This document shows, piece after piece, positions 30,906-39,729 of a stretch of DNA of 52,140 nucleotides. A program made the translations under genes and the position numbers. Below the pieces are notes generated by a model. The model made no database searches and was not told the origin of the DNA. It saw only the letters and a list, made by a program, of their open reading frames with translations. Position 1 is the first letter of the stretch; the number at the start of each line of letters is the position of its first letter. The DNA comes from Myxococcus sp. CA023 (lineage in GTDB: Bacteria > Myxococcota > Myxococcia > Myxococcales > Myxococcaceae), in contig NZ_JAAEAH010000070.1 of assembly GCF_010998615.1 (NCBI RefSeq), positions 1-52,140 of the forward strand, in the 5' to 3' direction.

Positions 30906-32074
30906 GTTCCCCATCCAAGGTAGCCCCCGCACGGAAGCCCCGCGCCGGGCGCCCCCCTTCCGCGCCGCTCGCGGCCACTGTCTCACCCGCGCAGGCGCAC
31001 TTGGCCAGCGTGCGTGGGCCGCTGCTGGACTGGTACGACCGGAACAAGCGCGACCTGCCCTGGCGCCGCACCCGGGACCCGTATGCCATCTGGCTGAGCG
31101 AAGTCATGCTCCAGCAGACCCAGGTGTCGACGGTGATTCCCTACTGGGAGCGGTTCCTCGCGCGATTTCCCACGGCGCGCGCGTTGGCCTCGGCGCCGCT
31201 GGATGACGTGCTCGCGGGCTGGAAGGGCCTGGGCTACTACAGCCGTGCCCGCAACCTGCACCGCGCCGCACAGGAAGTCGTCGCGCGCTTCGGCGGCTCC
31301 CTGCCGTCCACCGCCGCGGAGCTGCTCGAACTGCCCGGCTTCGGCCGCTACACCGCAGGCGCGGTAGCCTCCATCGCATTTGGCGAAGAAGCGCCGCTGG
31401 TGGACGGCAACGTCGCGCGCGTCTTCTCTCGCATCTTCGAGGTCGAAGGCCTTCCAGGAGACCGCCAGCGAGAGGCCACACTGTGGGCACTCGCCACCGC
31501 GCTGGTGAAGGGCGAGCAGCCCGGTGACTTCAACCAGGCCCTCATGGAGCACGGCGCAACCACGTGCCGGCCAGAGAACCCGCTTTGCCTGCTGTGCCCC
31601 GTGCGCGGAGCCTGTGTCGCCTTCCGCAAGGGCCGCGTGGACGAGCTGCCCCCCGCCAAGGTGCGCGCCACGCCCAAGAAGCTGACGCTGGCCGTCGCCG
31701 TGTGGCCCCATGCCGGCACCCTTCTCTTCGCCCGCCGCGCGGACGCCGGGCTCTTCGGAGGCCTGTGGGAGCTGCCGGCCGCCGAAATCGCCGACGACGC
31801 ACCGGACAGCGAAGCCCGTGCCCGGCTCTCCGCCGCGCTGGGCGTCGACGTGACCCTGGAAGGCGCGCTGGGCACCGTGAAGCGGCAGCTCACCCACCGA
31901 GACCTCTCGCTTCGGCTGCTGCGTGTCTCCGGCCCTCGCCGACCCGCGAGCACGCCCGCCTTCCAGGAGCTTCGCTGGTGTTCCCCTGATGACGCGGGGA
32001 ACCTCGGCATGAGCACCGCGATGCAGCGAGCGCTCGACACCGCGCTGGGAGCGGGCGTGCTACCAGGCGGCTGA
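30902..32074 (+). CDS. mutY: A/G-specific adenine glycosylase
   Basis: The 390-residue MutY removes adenine mispaired with 8-oxoguanine. The catalytic Glu67 lies in SEVMLQQTQV, the helix-hairpin-helix reads LPGFGRYTAGAVAS, Asp168 is in LVDGNVARV, and the iron-sulfur loop has Cys222-x6-Cys229-x2-Cys232-x5-Cys238. The C-terminal Nudix-like domain (about 260-390; FARRADAGLFGGLWELPAAE, LTHRDLSLRLLRVSG) reads the 8-oxoG. An N-terminal 35-residue proline/alanine arm is extra. ATG overlaps the SDR stop. Confidence 0.97.
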   Translation: MSSPSKVAPARKPRAGRPPSAPLAATVSPAQAHLASVRGPLLDWYDRNKRDLPWRRTRDPYAIWLSEVMLQQTQVSTVIPYWERFLARFPTARALASAPLDDVLAGWKGLGYYSRARNLHRAAQEVVARFGGSLPSTAAELLELPGFGRYTAGAVASIAFGEEAPLVDGNVARVFSRIFEVEGLPGDRQREATLWALATALVKGEQPGDFNQALMEHGATTCRPENPLCLLCPVRGACVAFRKGRVDELPPAKVRATPKKLTLAVAVWPHAGTLLFARRADAGLFGGLWELPAAEIADDAPDSEARARLSAALGVDVTLEGALGTVKRQLTHRDLSLRLLRVSGPRRPASTPAFQELRWCSPDDAGNLGMSTAMQRALDTALGAGVLPGG

Positions 32075-32231
32075 AGTCCTCCACGCCGACCCCGCACACG
32101 CCGCCTGTCCGTCGCTCGACACAGAGGCAGTCCTCCTGTCGCACTGACGACCCCGGCCCCCGCATGCCGGTTTCTTTCAGCATCGACGCGCCCCAATCTC
32201 CGCGGACTCTTTCCACCGGAGGAATCCGAGC

Positions 32232-32456
32232 ATGGCACGCCACACCGCCAACAAGCAGACGGGGCCGTCTTCGAGCAAGCCGCCTGCCCCCTCGGCCCAA
32301 ACCAGGCCTCGGGCTCCGGAGTCGCGCCCCGGCCCCACCAACGAGAAGATTGCCCGCCGGGCCTACGAAATCTTCCTGGCCCGAGGCGGTACACACGGCA
32401 GCTCCGAGCAGGACTGGTTCCAGGCCGAGCGCGAGCTTCGGCTCGGGCGTCAGTGA
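32232..32456 (+). CDS. DUF2934 protein
   Basis: The 74-residue protein has a disordered first half (SSSKPPAPSAQTRPRAPESR) and the DUF2934 motif after it: EKIARRAYEIFLARGGTHGS then EQDWFQAERELR. DUF2934 is a short conserved helix pair of unknown function. A strong GGAGGA lies 8 nt before the ATG. The family is widespread in myxobacteria and other soil bacteria. Confidence 0.85.
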   Translation: MARHTANKQTGPSSSKPPAPSAQTRPRAPESRPGPTNEKIARRAYEIFLARGGTHGSSEQDWFQAERELRLGRQ

Positions 32457-32466
32457 CAGCCCGCGC

Positions 32467-33318
32467 TCACTCGGGCGCGCCGTCGCCAAGGTCAGGACGG
32501 AAGCGCACCGGGGGAGCGTCCGAGGCGTGCGCGGAGGCACGTGGGCCGTAGTAACGCCGCAGCCAGCGGCTGAGCCCGTCGAAGCCAGGGAAGAGCACGC
32601 GCTCGGTGATGTTGCTCTGGTCCAGTTTGTCTCGCACCTCCCACTTGAGCGCGGCGGGGATGATGAGCTTGCGCACGCCATCCACCTGGGCTTCGAGAAA
32701 GCTGTCCAGGCGAAGCTCGGGCCCGTTCATCACCGAGAAGAGCGCGAACTGATTCACGATGCGGGCGTCCAGCGACGGTGGCTCCAGGAAGAGCACGAAC
32801 GGGTGCTTCGCGAGGTGGTCGAAGGTCGAAAGGTCCGACGCCGTCGTGGCCAGCATCTCCCCCGTGAAGACATCCGCGCCTTCTCGCTGGAGCAGCGTCT
32901 TCAACCGCCTGGGAAGGTGACGATTCGTCTGGCGGTAGTCCACACACCACACCACGCCGTCCTCTCCATACCGCTCCGGGTTCTCGGTGAGGAAATGGAG
33001 CGCCACATAGGGGCTGAAGGTCCAATCCAGCATCCGCGTGGGCAGCCCATGATGCTGGGCCAGGGCGAGCCAGTCCCAGACTGACTCCACGGGCTGCGGG
33101 CTGTAACTCCGCGCGTACTTACGGAAGGCCCTCAGCAGGTCCTTCTCCTTGCGCACGAACAGGCCCTTGCGATTGAGCGCCGTGGACAGGTCATTGGTCA
33201 CCTGGGGCATGCCACGGAAGACAAAGGTGGACCGGTGACGCCCCAACACCTCGCTCCACGACCCGGCGAAGAGCGCGTCCTGCAGCTCCAACCATGTCCC
33301 GATACGCTGTTCCAACAT
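32467..33318 (-). CDS. FRG domain protein
   Basis: The 283-residue protein carries an FRG domain (about 20-200): RSTFVFRGMPQVTNDLSTAL, SVWDWLALAQHHGLPTRMLD and the aromatic WTFSPYVALHFLTENPER. FRG domains occur in phages and in genes near defence systems; their activity is not established. The rest (ITERVLFPGFDGLSRWLRRY) is typical of family tails. ATG 33318 has GGGGG upstream; 33348 is an alternative. It converges with the DUF2934 gene and stands alone. Confidence 0.85.
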   Translation of the reverse strand: MLEQRIGTWLELQDALFAGSWSEVLGRHRSTFVFRGMPQVTNDLSTALNRKGLFVRKEKDLLRAFRKYARSYSPQPVESVWDWLALAQHHGLPTRMLDWTFSPYVALHFLTENPERYGEDGVVWCVDYRQTNRHLPRRLKTLLQREGADVFTGEMLATTASDLSTFDHLAKHPFVLFLEPPSLDARIVNQFALFSVMNGPELRLDSFLEAQVDGVRKLIIPAALKWEVRDKLDQSNITERVLFPGFDGLSRWLRRYYGPRASAHASDAPPVRFRPDLGDGAPE

Positions 33319-33383
33319 GGCCCAGAACCCCCGCGACACAATAAGCATCGCGGAGGGACGGGCCCGCCCGGGGCCGTGGCCGC

Positions 33384-34475
33384 TCAGTGGGGATTCACGG
33401 TGTCAACGGAGGGACGCTCGGCGGAGAGCGCGCTCCGGAGCCGCCGCTGCGCCACCTTGAGTTCCTCCAGGATGCGCTCCGCGTCGATGACCGAACGCAT
33501 CGCCAGCCCGCAGGCGGGCGTCAGCACCACCGTGGACACCACCTGCGCGAAGGTGAAGCCGGCGGGCAGCGCCGCCTTCAGCGTGGCCTCCACCGAGTCC
33601 ACCAGCTCTCCCACCTCGTAGGTGGACGCCAGGTCCGTGGGGATGATGCCCAGGCTCAGCGTCGCGCCCGCGGCGAGGAAACGCTCCAGCGCGGCCCCCG
33701 CCTCCACCATCGCGTCCAGTGACAGCCGCACGTCCAGGGAGAGCAGGTCCGGCTGGACGTCCAGCAGCGCGGCCCAGTCCGTGTTGCCGCAGCAGTGCAG
33801 CCCCACCAGCGCGCCTTCGCGCTGCAAGGCCACCACCAGCAGCTTCAGCTCCTGCATGGCAATCAGGTGCCGGGGATTCGTGCGCTGGAGCGCGTAGAGC
33901 CCAGGCTCATCCAGATAGAACAGCGGCGTGGTGCCCGCGCGGCGCAGCGCCTTCACCATGGCCAGTGAGCGCGCCAGGGACAGCCGGTACATCGCTTCAT
34001 CCAGGCCCGGCACCTCCAGCGCGGGCTGTCCGTCGGTGGTGCGCGCCACCGAGCGCACCGTGAAGGGACCCGCGAGCTGCGCCTTCGCGAAGGCCAACTT
34101 CCGCGTCTCCACTTCCCACAGGAAGGGCCGCCACGCCCGGCACGCCTCGGGTGAGGGCTCGAAGGCCTCGAACTGGCCGGACTGGAACGCCGCCTCCAGC
34201 CGCGCCTCGAAGGCAGCGCGCCCCGCCTGCCAGTCCGCGAGGTCCACCGTACACAGGCCTTCCTCATCAAAAGCCAGGCCCGGCAGCCCCTCCAGGGCCG
34301 CGGGAATCATCAACTCCGAGGGCTTGCCCACTGGCAACTGAGGCAGGAACGGAATGTCCAGGGCCAGCGCGGCCTGGAGCCCCAGCTCCACTTGCGTGTG
34401 CGGCAGGCTCCCGATTCCGGTGGTGGCACAGGCAGGCAGCAACTGGACGGCTCGGCGGATGTTCGGCGCGCTCAT
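33384..34475 (-). CDS. core MetE-like cobalamin-independent methyltransferase
   Basis: The 363-residue protein belongs to the short UROD/MetE-like family: ATTGIGSLPHTQVELGLQAA at the start, then PFLPQLPVGKPSELMI, LAGPFTVRSVARTTDG and PLFYLDEPGLYAL. The zinc site of MetE is recognisable as HCCGN (His and Cys two apart) and TPACGLAMR; the third ligand, Glu in MetE, aligns with Asp in LLSLDVRLS. The MetE N-terminal folate-binding half is missing, as in families that take methyl groups from other donors. metH is close by. Exact reaction is unknown; homocysteine as acceptor is the likely guess. Confidence 0.82.
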   Translation of the reverse strand: MSAPNIRRAVQLLPACATTGIGSLPHTQVELGLQAALALDIPFLPQLPVGKPSELMIPAALEGLPGLAFDEEGLCTVDLADWQAGRAAFEARLEAAFQSGQFEAFEPSPEACRAWRPFLWEVETRKLAFAKAQLAGPFTVRSVARTTDGQPALEVPGLDEAMYRLSLARSLAMVKALRRAGTTPLFYLDEPGLYALQRTNPRHLIAMQELKLLVVALQREGALVGLHCCGNTDWAALLDVQPDLLSLDVRLSLDAMVEAGAALERFLAAGATLSLGIIPTDLASTYEVGELVDSVEATLKAALPAGFTFAQVVSTVVLTPACGLAMRSVIDAERILEELKVAQRRLRSALSAERPSVDTVNPH

Positions 34476-34614
34476 GGCGCGGACTCTATCCCCTCCCCGG
34501 CCTTCCGGTGTGGCTGCCCATCCCCGATGCGCCGGGTTCCCGACCTTCCCGTCCGGCAACAACGTTCCACCCGAGAACCGGGAAGCACCCCGGCGGACAA
34601 GGGAGGGAGCATTC

Positions 34615-35214
34615 ATGAACAGGCGCTGTAGATGGGGGACGGGCACCCTGGCGGCGGCATTGCTCGCCAGTCCCGCCGTCGCGGAGACGCCCCGCGCCGT
34701 CAAGGCGCAGCCCGCCCCGGGCTTCGGGGCCTCCGGCCTGACGGTGCGCAGCGGCGTGACGACCTGGTCGGGCAACGTGGGTAGGGAGACAGGCGTGGGC
34801 GCGTTCCTGGCCCTGCTGGGGGAAGTCCCCATTGCCTCCGGCGTGGGCCTCGAGCTGGGCTACGAGGGCTCCGCCAACGGCTACGCGGAGCCCCGGCGCG
34901 GCACGCTGTGGCGGCACAACGGCGGCCTGCTGGCCAAGGTGGGCCCCACGCTCTTCTCGCAGTGGAAGCCCTTCGTCGGCGCGGGCGCGGGTGTCAGCTA
35001 CTTCCACCCCACGCCCATGGACGTGGGCACCGCCTTCGAGAAGGGCTGGGGCGCGGAGGTGCCACTCGCCGCCGGGCTCGAGTACCGGTACAGCGGCGTC
35101 ACCGCCGGCCTGCGCGCCACCTACCGCGTGCTCGTGGCGCGCGACTTCGCCCCAACCAGCGCGGACGTCGGAAACCTCTTCAGCGCCGACCTCAGCCTGG
35201 GCGCGCGCTTCTGA
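34615..35214 (+). CDS. outer-membrane beta-barrel-like protein
   Basis: The 199-residue product has a cleaved signal peptide (RWGTGTLAAALLASPAVAET) and a mature domain of alternating strands (GLTVRSGVTTWSGNVG, IASGVGLELGYEGSANGY, WKPFVGAGAGVSYFHPTP, GLRATYRVLVARDF) ending in the phenylalanine of SADLSLGARF, the C-terminal signal of outer-membrane barrels. It looks like an 8-stranded OmpW/OmpA-type protein. A strong GGGAGGGAG precedes the ATG. Divergent from the MetE-like gene. Confidence 0.8.
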   Translation: MNRRCRWGTGTLAAALLASPAVAETPRAVKAQPAPGFGASGLTVRSGVTTWSGNVGRETGVGAFLALLGEVPIASGVGLELGYEGSANGYAEPRRGTLWRHNGGLLAKVGPTLFSQWKPFVGAGAGVSYFHPTPMDVGTAFEKGWGAEVPLAAGLEYRYSGVTAGLRATYRVLVARDFAPTSADVGNLFSADLSLGARF

Positions 35215-35223
35215 GCCGTCACC

Positions 35224-38200
35224 TCACGTCACGGAGAAGTACGACGCCTGCGGATGGTGGAAGACGATGGCGGACACCGAGGCCTCCGGCTCCATCATGG
35301 AGCCGTCCGTGAGCTGCACGCCGATGTCCTCCGGCCGCAGCGCCGCGAACAGCTTCGACTGGTCCTCCAGCCGGGGACAGGCCGGGTAGCCGAAGGAGTA
35401 GCGCTTGCCCACGTACTCCGCGCGGAAGCGCTCCAGCATCGTCATGTCCTGCCGGTCCGGCGTGCCCCACATGCTGCGCAGCTGCGTGTGCAGCAGCTCC
35501 GCGTAGCCCTCCGCCGTCTCCAGCGCCAGCGCCTGCACCGCGTGCATCTTCAGGAACTCGCCCTTCGCCTTCAGCTCCTCGGACAGCTCGCGGATGCCGG
35601 AGCCCGCGGTGACGACGAACATGGCCACGTTGTCTGTCGGCGCGCCGCCCTCCAGCGGGCGCAGGTAGTCCGCCAGGCACAGGCCGCCTTCGCGGTCCTG
35701 GCGCGGGAAGTCGAAGGACGCGGCCTCCTTGCCGGACGCGCCGTCGAAGAGCACCACCCGGTTGCCGTCACTGCCCGCCTTGTAGAACTGGAAAACCGCG
35801 CGCGCCTGCATGAGGCCGCCGCGCAGGAAGCCCTTCAGCTCCTCCACGGCCTCCTTGAGGGCCAGCGCCTTGCGCCCCTCCTCCGTCTTCGCCAGCTCCG
35901 CCTCGGCCGGCGTGCCCAGGACACGCGCTGAAGAGCGCAGGCCCAGGTGCCGCCCGTACAGCATCACCGGGTTGATGAACTTCCAGATGTGGTCCAGCGG
36001 CGTGTTGGTCAGCACGTGCCGCTCCCAGTCCGGCGCGGACGGCACGCTGTCCAGCACCTTCACCTCGGCGCTGCGCCCGCGTGACACCACCGCCACCGGG
36101 GCCGGCCGCTCCTTCACCTCGCGCGCCAGCTTCTCCCGGCGGACGGCCAGCTCGCCGCGCAACTTCTCGTGCGAGGACGGGTCGACAATCTGCTTGGCCA
36201 GCTCAAGCCCGTTCATCGCGTCCTGCGCGTAGGCCACCGTGCCGGCGCCATAGGCCGGGGCGATGTTGCGGTCCACGAAGTTGCGGCTGAGCGCGGCGCC
36301 GCCCACCAGAATCGGCACGTCCACGCCCGCCCGCTTCAGGTCCTCCGCGGTGGCCACCATCTGGTGCGCGCTCTTCACCAGCAGGCCCGACAGTCCCAGG
36401 ATGTCCGGCTGGTGCTCGCGCACGGCCTGCACCAGCTGCTCGGGGGGCACCTTGATGCCCAGGTTCACGATGTGGAAGCCGTTGTTGGCCAGGATGATTT
36501 CCACCAGGTTCTTCCCGATGTCGTGCACGTCGCCCTTCACCGTGGCGAGCACCACCTTGCCGCGCATGGCCGCCTGGGCCTTGCTCATGTGCGGCTCCAG
36601 GAAGCTCACCGCCGCCTTCATGGACTCGGCGCTCTGGAGCACCTCCGCGACAATCAACTCGTTGGCGCCGAAGAGGCGGCCCACCTCGTCCATGCCCTTC
36701 ATCAGCGGGCCGTTGATGATTTCCAGCGGCGTGTACTTCTGCATGGCCGCTTCCAGGTCCGCGGTGAGGCCGTCACGCGTGCCCTCGATGATGTAGCGCT
36801 GGAGCCGCTCCTCCAGTGGCAGCGTGCTCACCTGGACCCGCGCGGCCTTGCGCTCACGGAAGGCCGCCGCGAAGGGCGTCACCGGGTCCGCGCCGCGGTT
36901 GTAGAGCAGGTCCTCCGACAGCTTGCGCTCTTCCTCGGGGAGCGACGGGTAGCGCTCCAGCTTCTCCGAGTTGACCAGCGCCATGTCCAGGCCCGCCTGG
37001 ACGTTGTGGTACAGGAAGACGGAGTTGAGCACCTCGCGGCCCGCGGCGGGCAAACCGAAGGACACGTTGGAGATGCCCAGCACCGTCTTGCTGCGCGGGA
37101 GGCGCTGCTTGATGAGGCGCACGCCTTCAATCGTCTCCACGCCGCTGCCGATGTACTGCGCGTCCCCCGTGGCACAGGGGAACACGAGCGGGTCGAAGTA
37201 CAGGTCCTCCGGCTTCATGCCGTACTTCTTCGTCAGCAGCTCGTACGAGCGCTCCGCCACCTCCAGCTTGCGCTGGCGCGTGACGGCCATGCCCACCTCG
37301 TCGATGCAGCCCACCACCAGGGCCGCGCCGAAGCGGCGCGCCAGCGGCACCACCTTCTCGAAGCGCTCCTCGCCGTCCTCCAGGTTGACCGAATTGATGA
37401 TGGCCTTGCCCTGGCTGTAGGTGAGCGCCATCTCGATGACGCGCTCGTCGGTGGAGTCAATCATCAAGGGCACGCGCACCTTCTTGATGACCGCCTCCAG
37501 GAAGTTGCGCATGTCCTCGAGTTCGTCGCGGTCCGGGTTGGCCAGGCAGATGTCGATGACCTGCGCGCCCCGCTTCACCTGCGCGCGCGCAATCTCCGAC
37601 GCGTCGTCGAACTGGCCGGCGACGATGAGCTCCTTGAACTTCTTGCTGCCGATGACGTTGGTGCGCTCGCCCACGATGAGGGGGCGCTGCTCGTCCGTCA
37701 CCTCCAGGTAGTCCACGCCCGACAGCGAGGCCCGGGGACGCGGCGAGCCCGCGCGCGGCTTCAGCCCCTGCACCGCCTTGGCCATCGTCTCGATGTGCCC
37801 CGCGTGCGTGCCACAGCACCCCCCCACCACGTTGAGCCAGCCCTGCTCACAGAAGCGCCGCACGGAGCGCGCCAGCATCTCCGGCGTCTCCAGGTAGTTG
37901 CCGTTCTCGTCCGGCAGGCCCGCGTTGGGCACACACGACACGGGGAACGCGCTCATCGACGCCAGCGAGCGCAGGTGGTCCGTCATGAAGTCCGGACCCG
38001 TGGCGCAGTTGAGGCCCAGGTACAGCAGGTCCGCGTGCTCCAGCGACGCGGCCAGGCTCTCCACGCTCTGCCCGGCCAGCATGGTGCCCATGGGCTCAAT
38101 CGTGCCGGACACCGCCACCGGCAGCGCGTAGCCCAGCTTCTGGAACGCGCGCTCGGCGCCCAGCAGCGCCGCCTTCACGTTGCGGGTGTCCTGCGCCGTC

Positions 38201-38739
38201 TCAATCAGCAGGTAGTCCGAGCCCCCCAGCGCGAGCCCTTCGGCCTGCACCGCGAAGTTGTCCACCAACTCCTCGAAGGTAACGCCGCCGGTGACGCTGA
38301 TGGCCTTGGTGGTGGGGCCAATGGAGCCCGCCACCCAGCGCATGCGGCCGTCCTTCGCCTCGGCGGCGGCGGCGGCGTTGCGCGCCAGCCGGGCGGAGAC
38401 CTCGTTGATTTCGAGCGCCTTGTGGCCCAGGCCGAACTCCGCCAGCACCAGCGGCGTGCCGCCGAAGCTGTCCGTCTCCGTCACGTCCGCGCCGGCCGCG
38501 AAGTAGCGCGCATGGATGGACTCCACCAGCTCCGGGCGCGTGAGGACGAGGTGCTCGTTGCACCCCTCGTACTCCGGGCCGCCGAAGTCCGCCGCCTTGA
38601 GGTCCTCGTTCTGGAGCAGCGTGCCCATGGCGCCATCCAGCACCAGCACGCGCTCACGCATCGCGGCGCGCAGGGCCTCCACGCGACGGCCGTTCTCACC
38701 AGGAGGCAGCGGGAGGGCAGTGGGGACAGGGCTCGTCAT
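35224..38739 (-). CDS. metH: cobalamin-dependent methionine synthase
   Basis: The 1171-residue MetH moves a methyl from 5-methyltetrahydrofolate via cob(I)alamin to homocysteine. Four modules are complete: homocysteine domain (1 to about 330; LDGAMGTLLQNEDL, zinc cysteines in GLNCATGP and GGCCGT), pterin domain (about 350-620; GERTNVIGSKKF, IDICLANPDRDELEDM), cap and B12 domain (about 640-890; DVHDIGKN with the cobalt-binding His) and the AdoMet reactivation domain (about 900-1171; RYSFGYPACPRLEDQSKLFA). Its ATG overlaps the stop of the ArsR-methyltransferase gene, so the regulator and enzyme are made from one message. No cobalamin riboswitch is seen upstream. Confidence 0.97.
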   Translation of the reverse strand: MTSPVPTALPLPPGENGRRVEALRAAMRERVLVLDGAMGTLLQNEDLKAADFGGPEYEGCNEHLVLTRPELVESIHARYFAAGADVTETDSFGGTPLVLAEFGLGHKALEINEVSARLARNAAAAAEAKDGRMRWVAGSIGPTTKAISVTGGVTFEELVDNFAVQAEGLALGGSDYLLIETAQDTRNVKAALLGAERAFQKLGYALPVAVSGTIEPMGTMLAGQSVESLAASLEHADLLYLGLNCATGPDFMTDHLRSLASMSAFPVSCVPNAGLPDENGNYLETPEMLARSVRRFCEQGWLNVVGGCCGTHAGHIETMAKAVQGLKPRAGSPRPRASLSGVDYLEVTDEQRPLIVGERTNVIGSKKFKELIVAGQFDDASEIARAQVKRGAQVIDICLANPDRDELEDMRNFLEAVIKKVRVPLMIDSTDERVIEMALTYSQGKAIINSVNLEDGEERFEKVVPLARRFGAALVVGCIDEVGMAVTRQRKLEVAERSYELLTKKYGMKPEDLYFDPLVFPCATGDAQYIGSGVETIEGVRLIKQRLPRSKTVLGISNVSFGLPAAGREVLNSVFLYHNVQAGLDMALVNSEKLERYPSLPEEERKLSEDLLYNRGADPVTPFAAAFRERKAARVQVSTLPLEERLQRYIIEGTRDGLTADLEAAMQKYTPLEIINGPLMKGMDEVGRLFGANELIVAEVLQSAESMKAAVSFLEPHMSKAQAAMRGKVVLATVKGDVHDIGKNLVEIILANNGFHIVNLGIKVPPEQLVQAVREHQPDILGLSGLLVKSAHQMVATAEDLKRAGVDVPILVGGAALSRNFVDRNIAPAYGAGTVAYAQDAMNGLELAKQIVDPSSHEKLRGELAVRREKLAREVKERPAPVAVVSRGRSAEVKVLDSVPSAPDWERHVLTNTPLDHIWKFINPVMLYGRHLGLRSSARVLGTPAEAELAKTEEGRKALALKEAVEELKGFLRGGLMQARAVFQFYKAGSDGNRVVLFDGASGKEAASFDFPRQDREGGLCLADYLRPLEGGAPTDNVAMFVVTAGSGIRELSEELKAKGEFLKMHAVQALALETAEGYAELLHTQLRSMWGTPDRQDMTMLERFRAEYVGKRYSFGYPACPRLEDQSKLFAALRPEDIGVQLTDGSMMEPEASVSAIVFHHPQASYFSVT

Positions 38740-39632
38740 GACGGTTTGACTCCAGTCAGCAGGAAGACACGAAAGGGGCTGGCCCCGTCCCGGGCGTGCG
38801 TCTCCCGGGTCAGGGACGTGAAGCCGGCCTCGCGCAGCGCGGCTTCGAGGGATTCAGGCGCGAAGCCCAGGTGCCGGTGGCCCAGCCGTTCCAGCACCCA
38901 GCGCTCCTCGTGCGGCATCAACTCCAACAGCACCAGCCGGCCGCCCGGCTTGAGCAGGCGGGCGGACTCGGCCAGCACCGACTGCGGCTCCTCCACGTGG
39001 TGGAGGCTCTGCGAAATCACCACCAGGTCCAGGCTGCCGGACGCGAGCGACAGCCGGTGCAGGTCCTCGCGGAGGAAGCGGATGTTCTCCAGGCCCTCGC
39101 GGCCCGCCCGCTCCCGCGCCTGTTCCAGCGCGTCCGCGTTCTGGTCAATGGCCCAGACGCGCCGCGCCCAGCGGGCAATGGCCACGCTCAGCACGCCGGT
39201 GCCGCAGCCGAAGTCGGCCACCTCCAGCGGCGGCAGCAACGACGCCAGTGCGCCTGCCCACAGGAACCACGACTGCCCCGGCTCCAGCAGCCGCTCGTTG
39301 AGGGCCTGCCGGTCCTCGCGCGCCCGCAGCAAATCCTTCAGCCGCGCCGAGTCCCCCGCCGCGTCCTCCGCCTGCCGCGCCATCTGGATGAGTGGCCAGC
39401 GTCCGTCCGCCTGCTCGAGGGCCAGCGAGTAGTAGCTGTAGCCCGCATGGCGCTCCTCGCGCAGCAGGCCCAGTCCCTTCAGCTTCCCCAGGTGGTGAGA
39501 CACAGAGGACTGCGCCACGCCCACCAGGGACACCAGTTCCGTCACGTTCAACGGGGCCTCGGCCACCAACCGGAGGATGCGCAGCCGCGTCGGGTCTCCG
39601 AGCACCCGGAATGACTGGGAGAGCTCTTCCAT
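38736..39632 (-). CDS. ArsR-family regulator fused to a SAM-dependent methyltransferase
   Basis: The 298-residue protein has an ArsR winged helix (1-95; LSQSFRVLGDPTRLRILRLV, LVGVAQSSVSHHLGKLKGLG) followed by a class I methyltransferase domain (about 110-290; VADFGCGTGVLSVAIARWAR, LDLVVISQSLHHVEEPQSVL, LLKPGGRLVLLELMPHEE). No metal-binding cysteine pair is seen, so metal sensing is unlikely. The gene is directly coupled to metH (ATGA), which fits a role in sensing SAM or SAH; SahR, an ArsR-family regulator, controls methionine genes in other Proteobacteria. Direct function is inference. A palindrome sits just before its start. Confidence 0.9.
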   Translation of the reverse strand: MEELSQSFRVLGDPTRLRILRLVAEAPLNVTELVSLVGVAQSSVSHHLGKLKGLGLLREERHAGYSYYSLALEQADGRWPLIQMARQAEDAAGDSARLKDLLRAREDRQALNERLLEPGQSWFLWAGALASLLPPLEVADFGCGTGVLSVAIARWARRVWAIDQNADALEQARERAGREGLENIRFLREDLHRLSLASGSLDLVVISQSLHHVEEPQSVLAESARLLKPGGRLVLLELMPHEERWVLERLGHRHLGFAPESLEAALREAGFTSLTRETHARDGASPFRVFLLTGVKPS

Positions 39633-39638
39633 ATCGCC

Positions 39639-39658
39639 GCATCAACATATGTCGATGC
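39639..39658. promoter_or_regulatory. palindromic operator for the ArsR-methyltransferase/metH operon
   Basis: The 20-nt sequence GCATCAACATATGTCGATGC is a palindrome with only one mismatched pair (position 6/15), 6 nt before the regulator's ATG. Its size and symmetry suit a dimeric ArsR-family protein. Bound protein would block the metH transcript, and possibly the divergent patatin gene 72 nt to the right. Confidence 0.7.
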
Positions 39659-39729
39659 CGAGCCCAAGGCCAGCATTCTCTAGACGCGACGCGTTGCCTG
39701 TGCCCCGCCAGTCGCGTACAGGGCGAAGC

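Noticed and set aside
38740..39729. Search for a cobalamin riboswitch ahead of metH
   Set aside because: No B12-box-like motif was found; the operon leader is very short because the regulator gene is directly upstream and the palindrome is 6 nt from its start.
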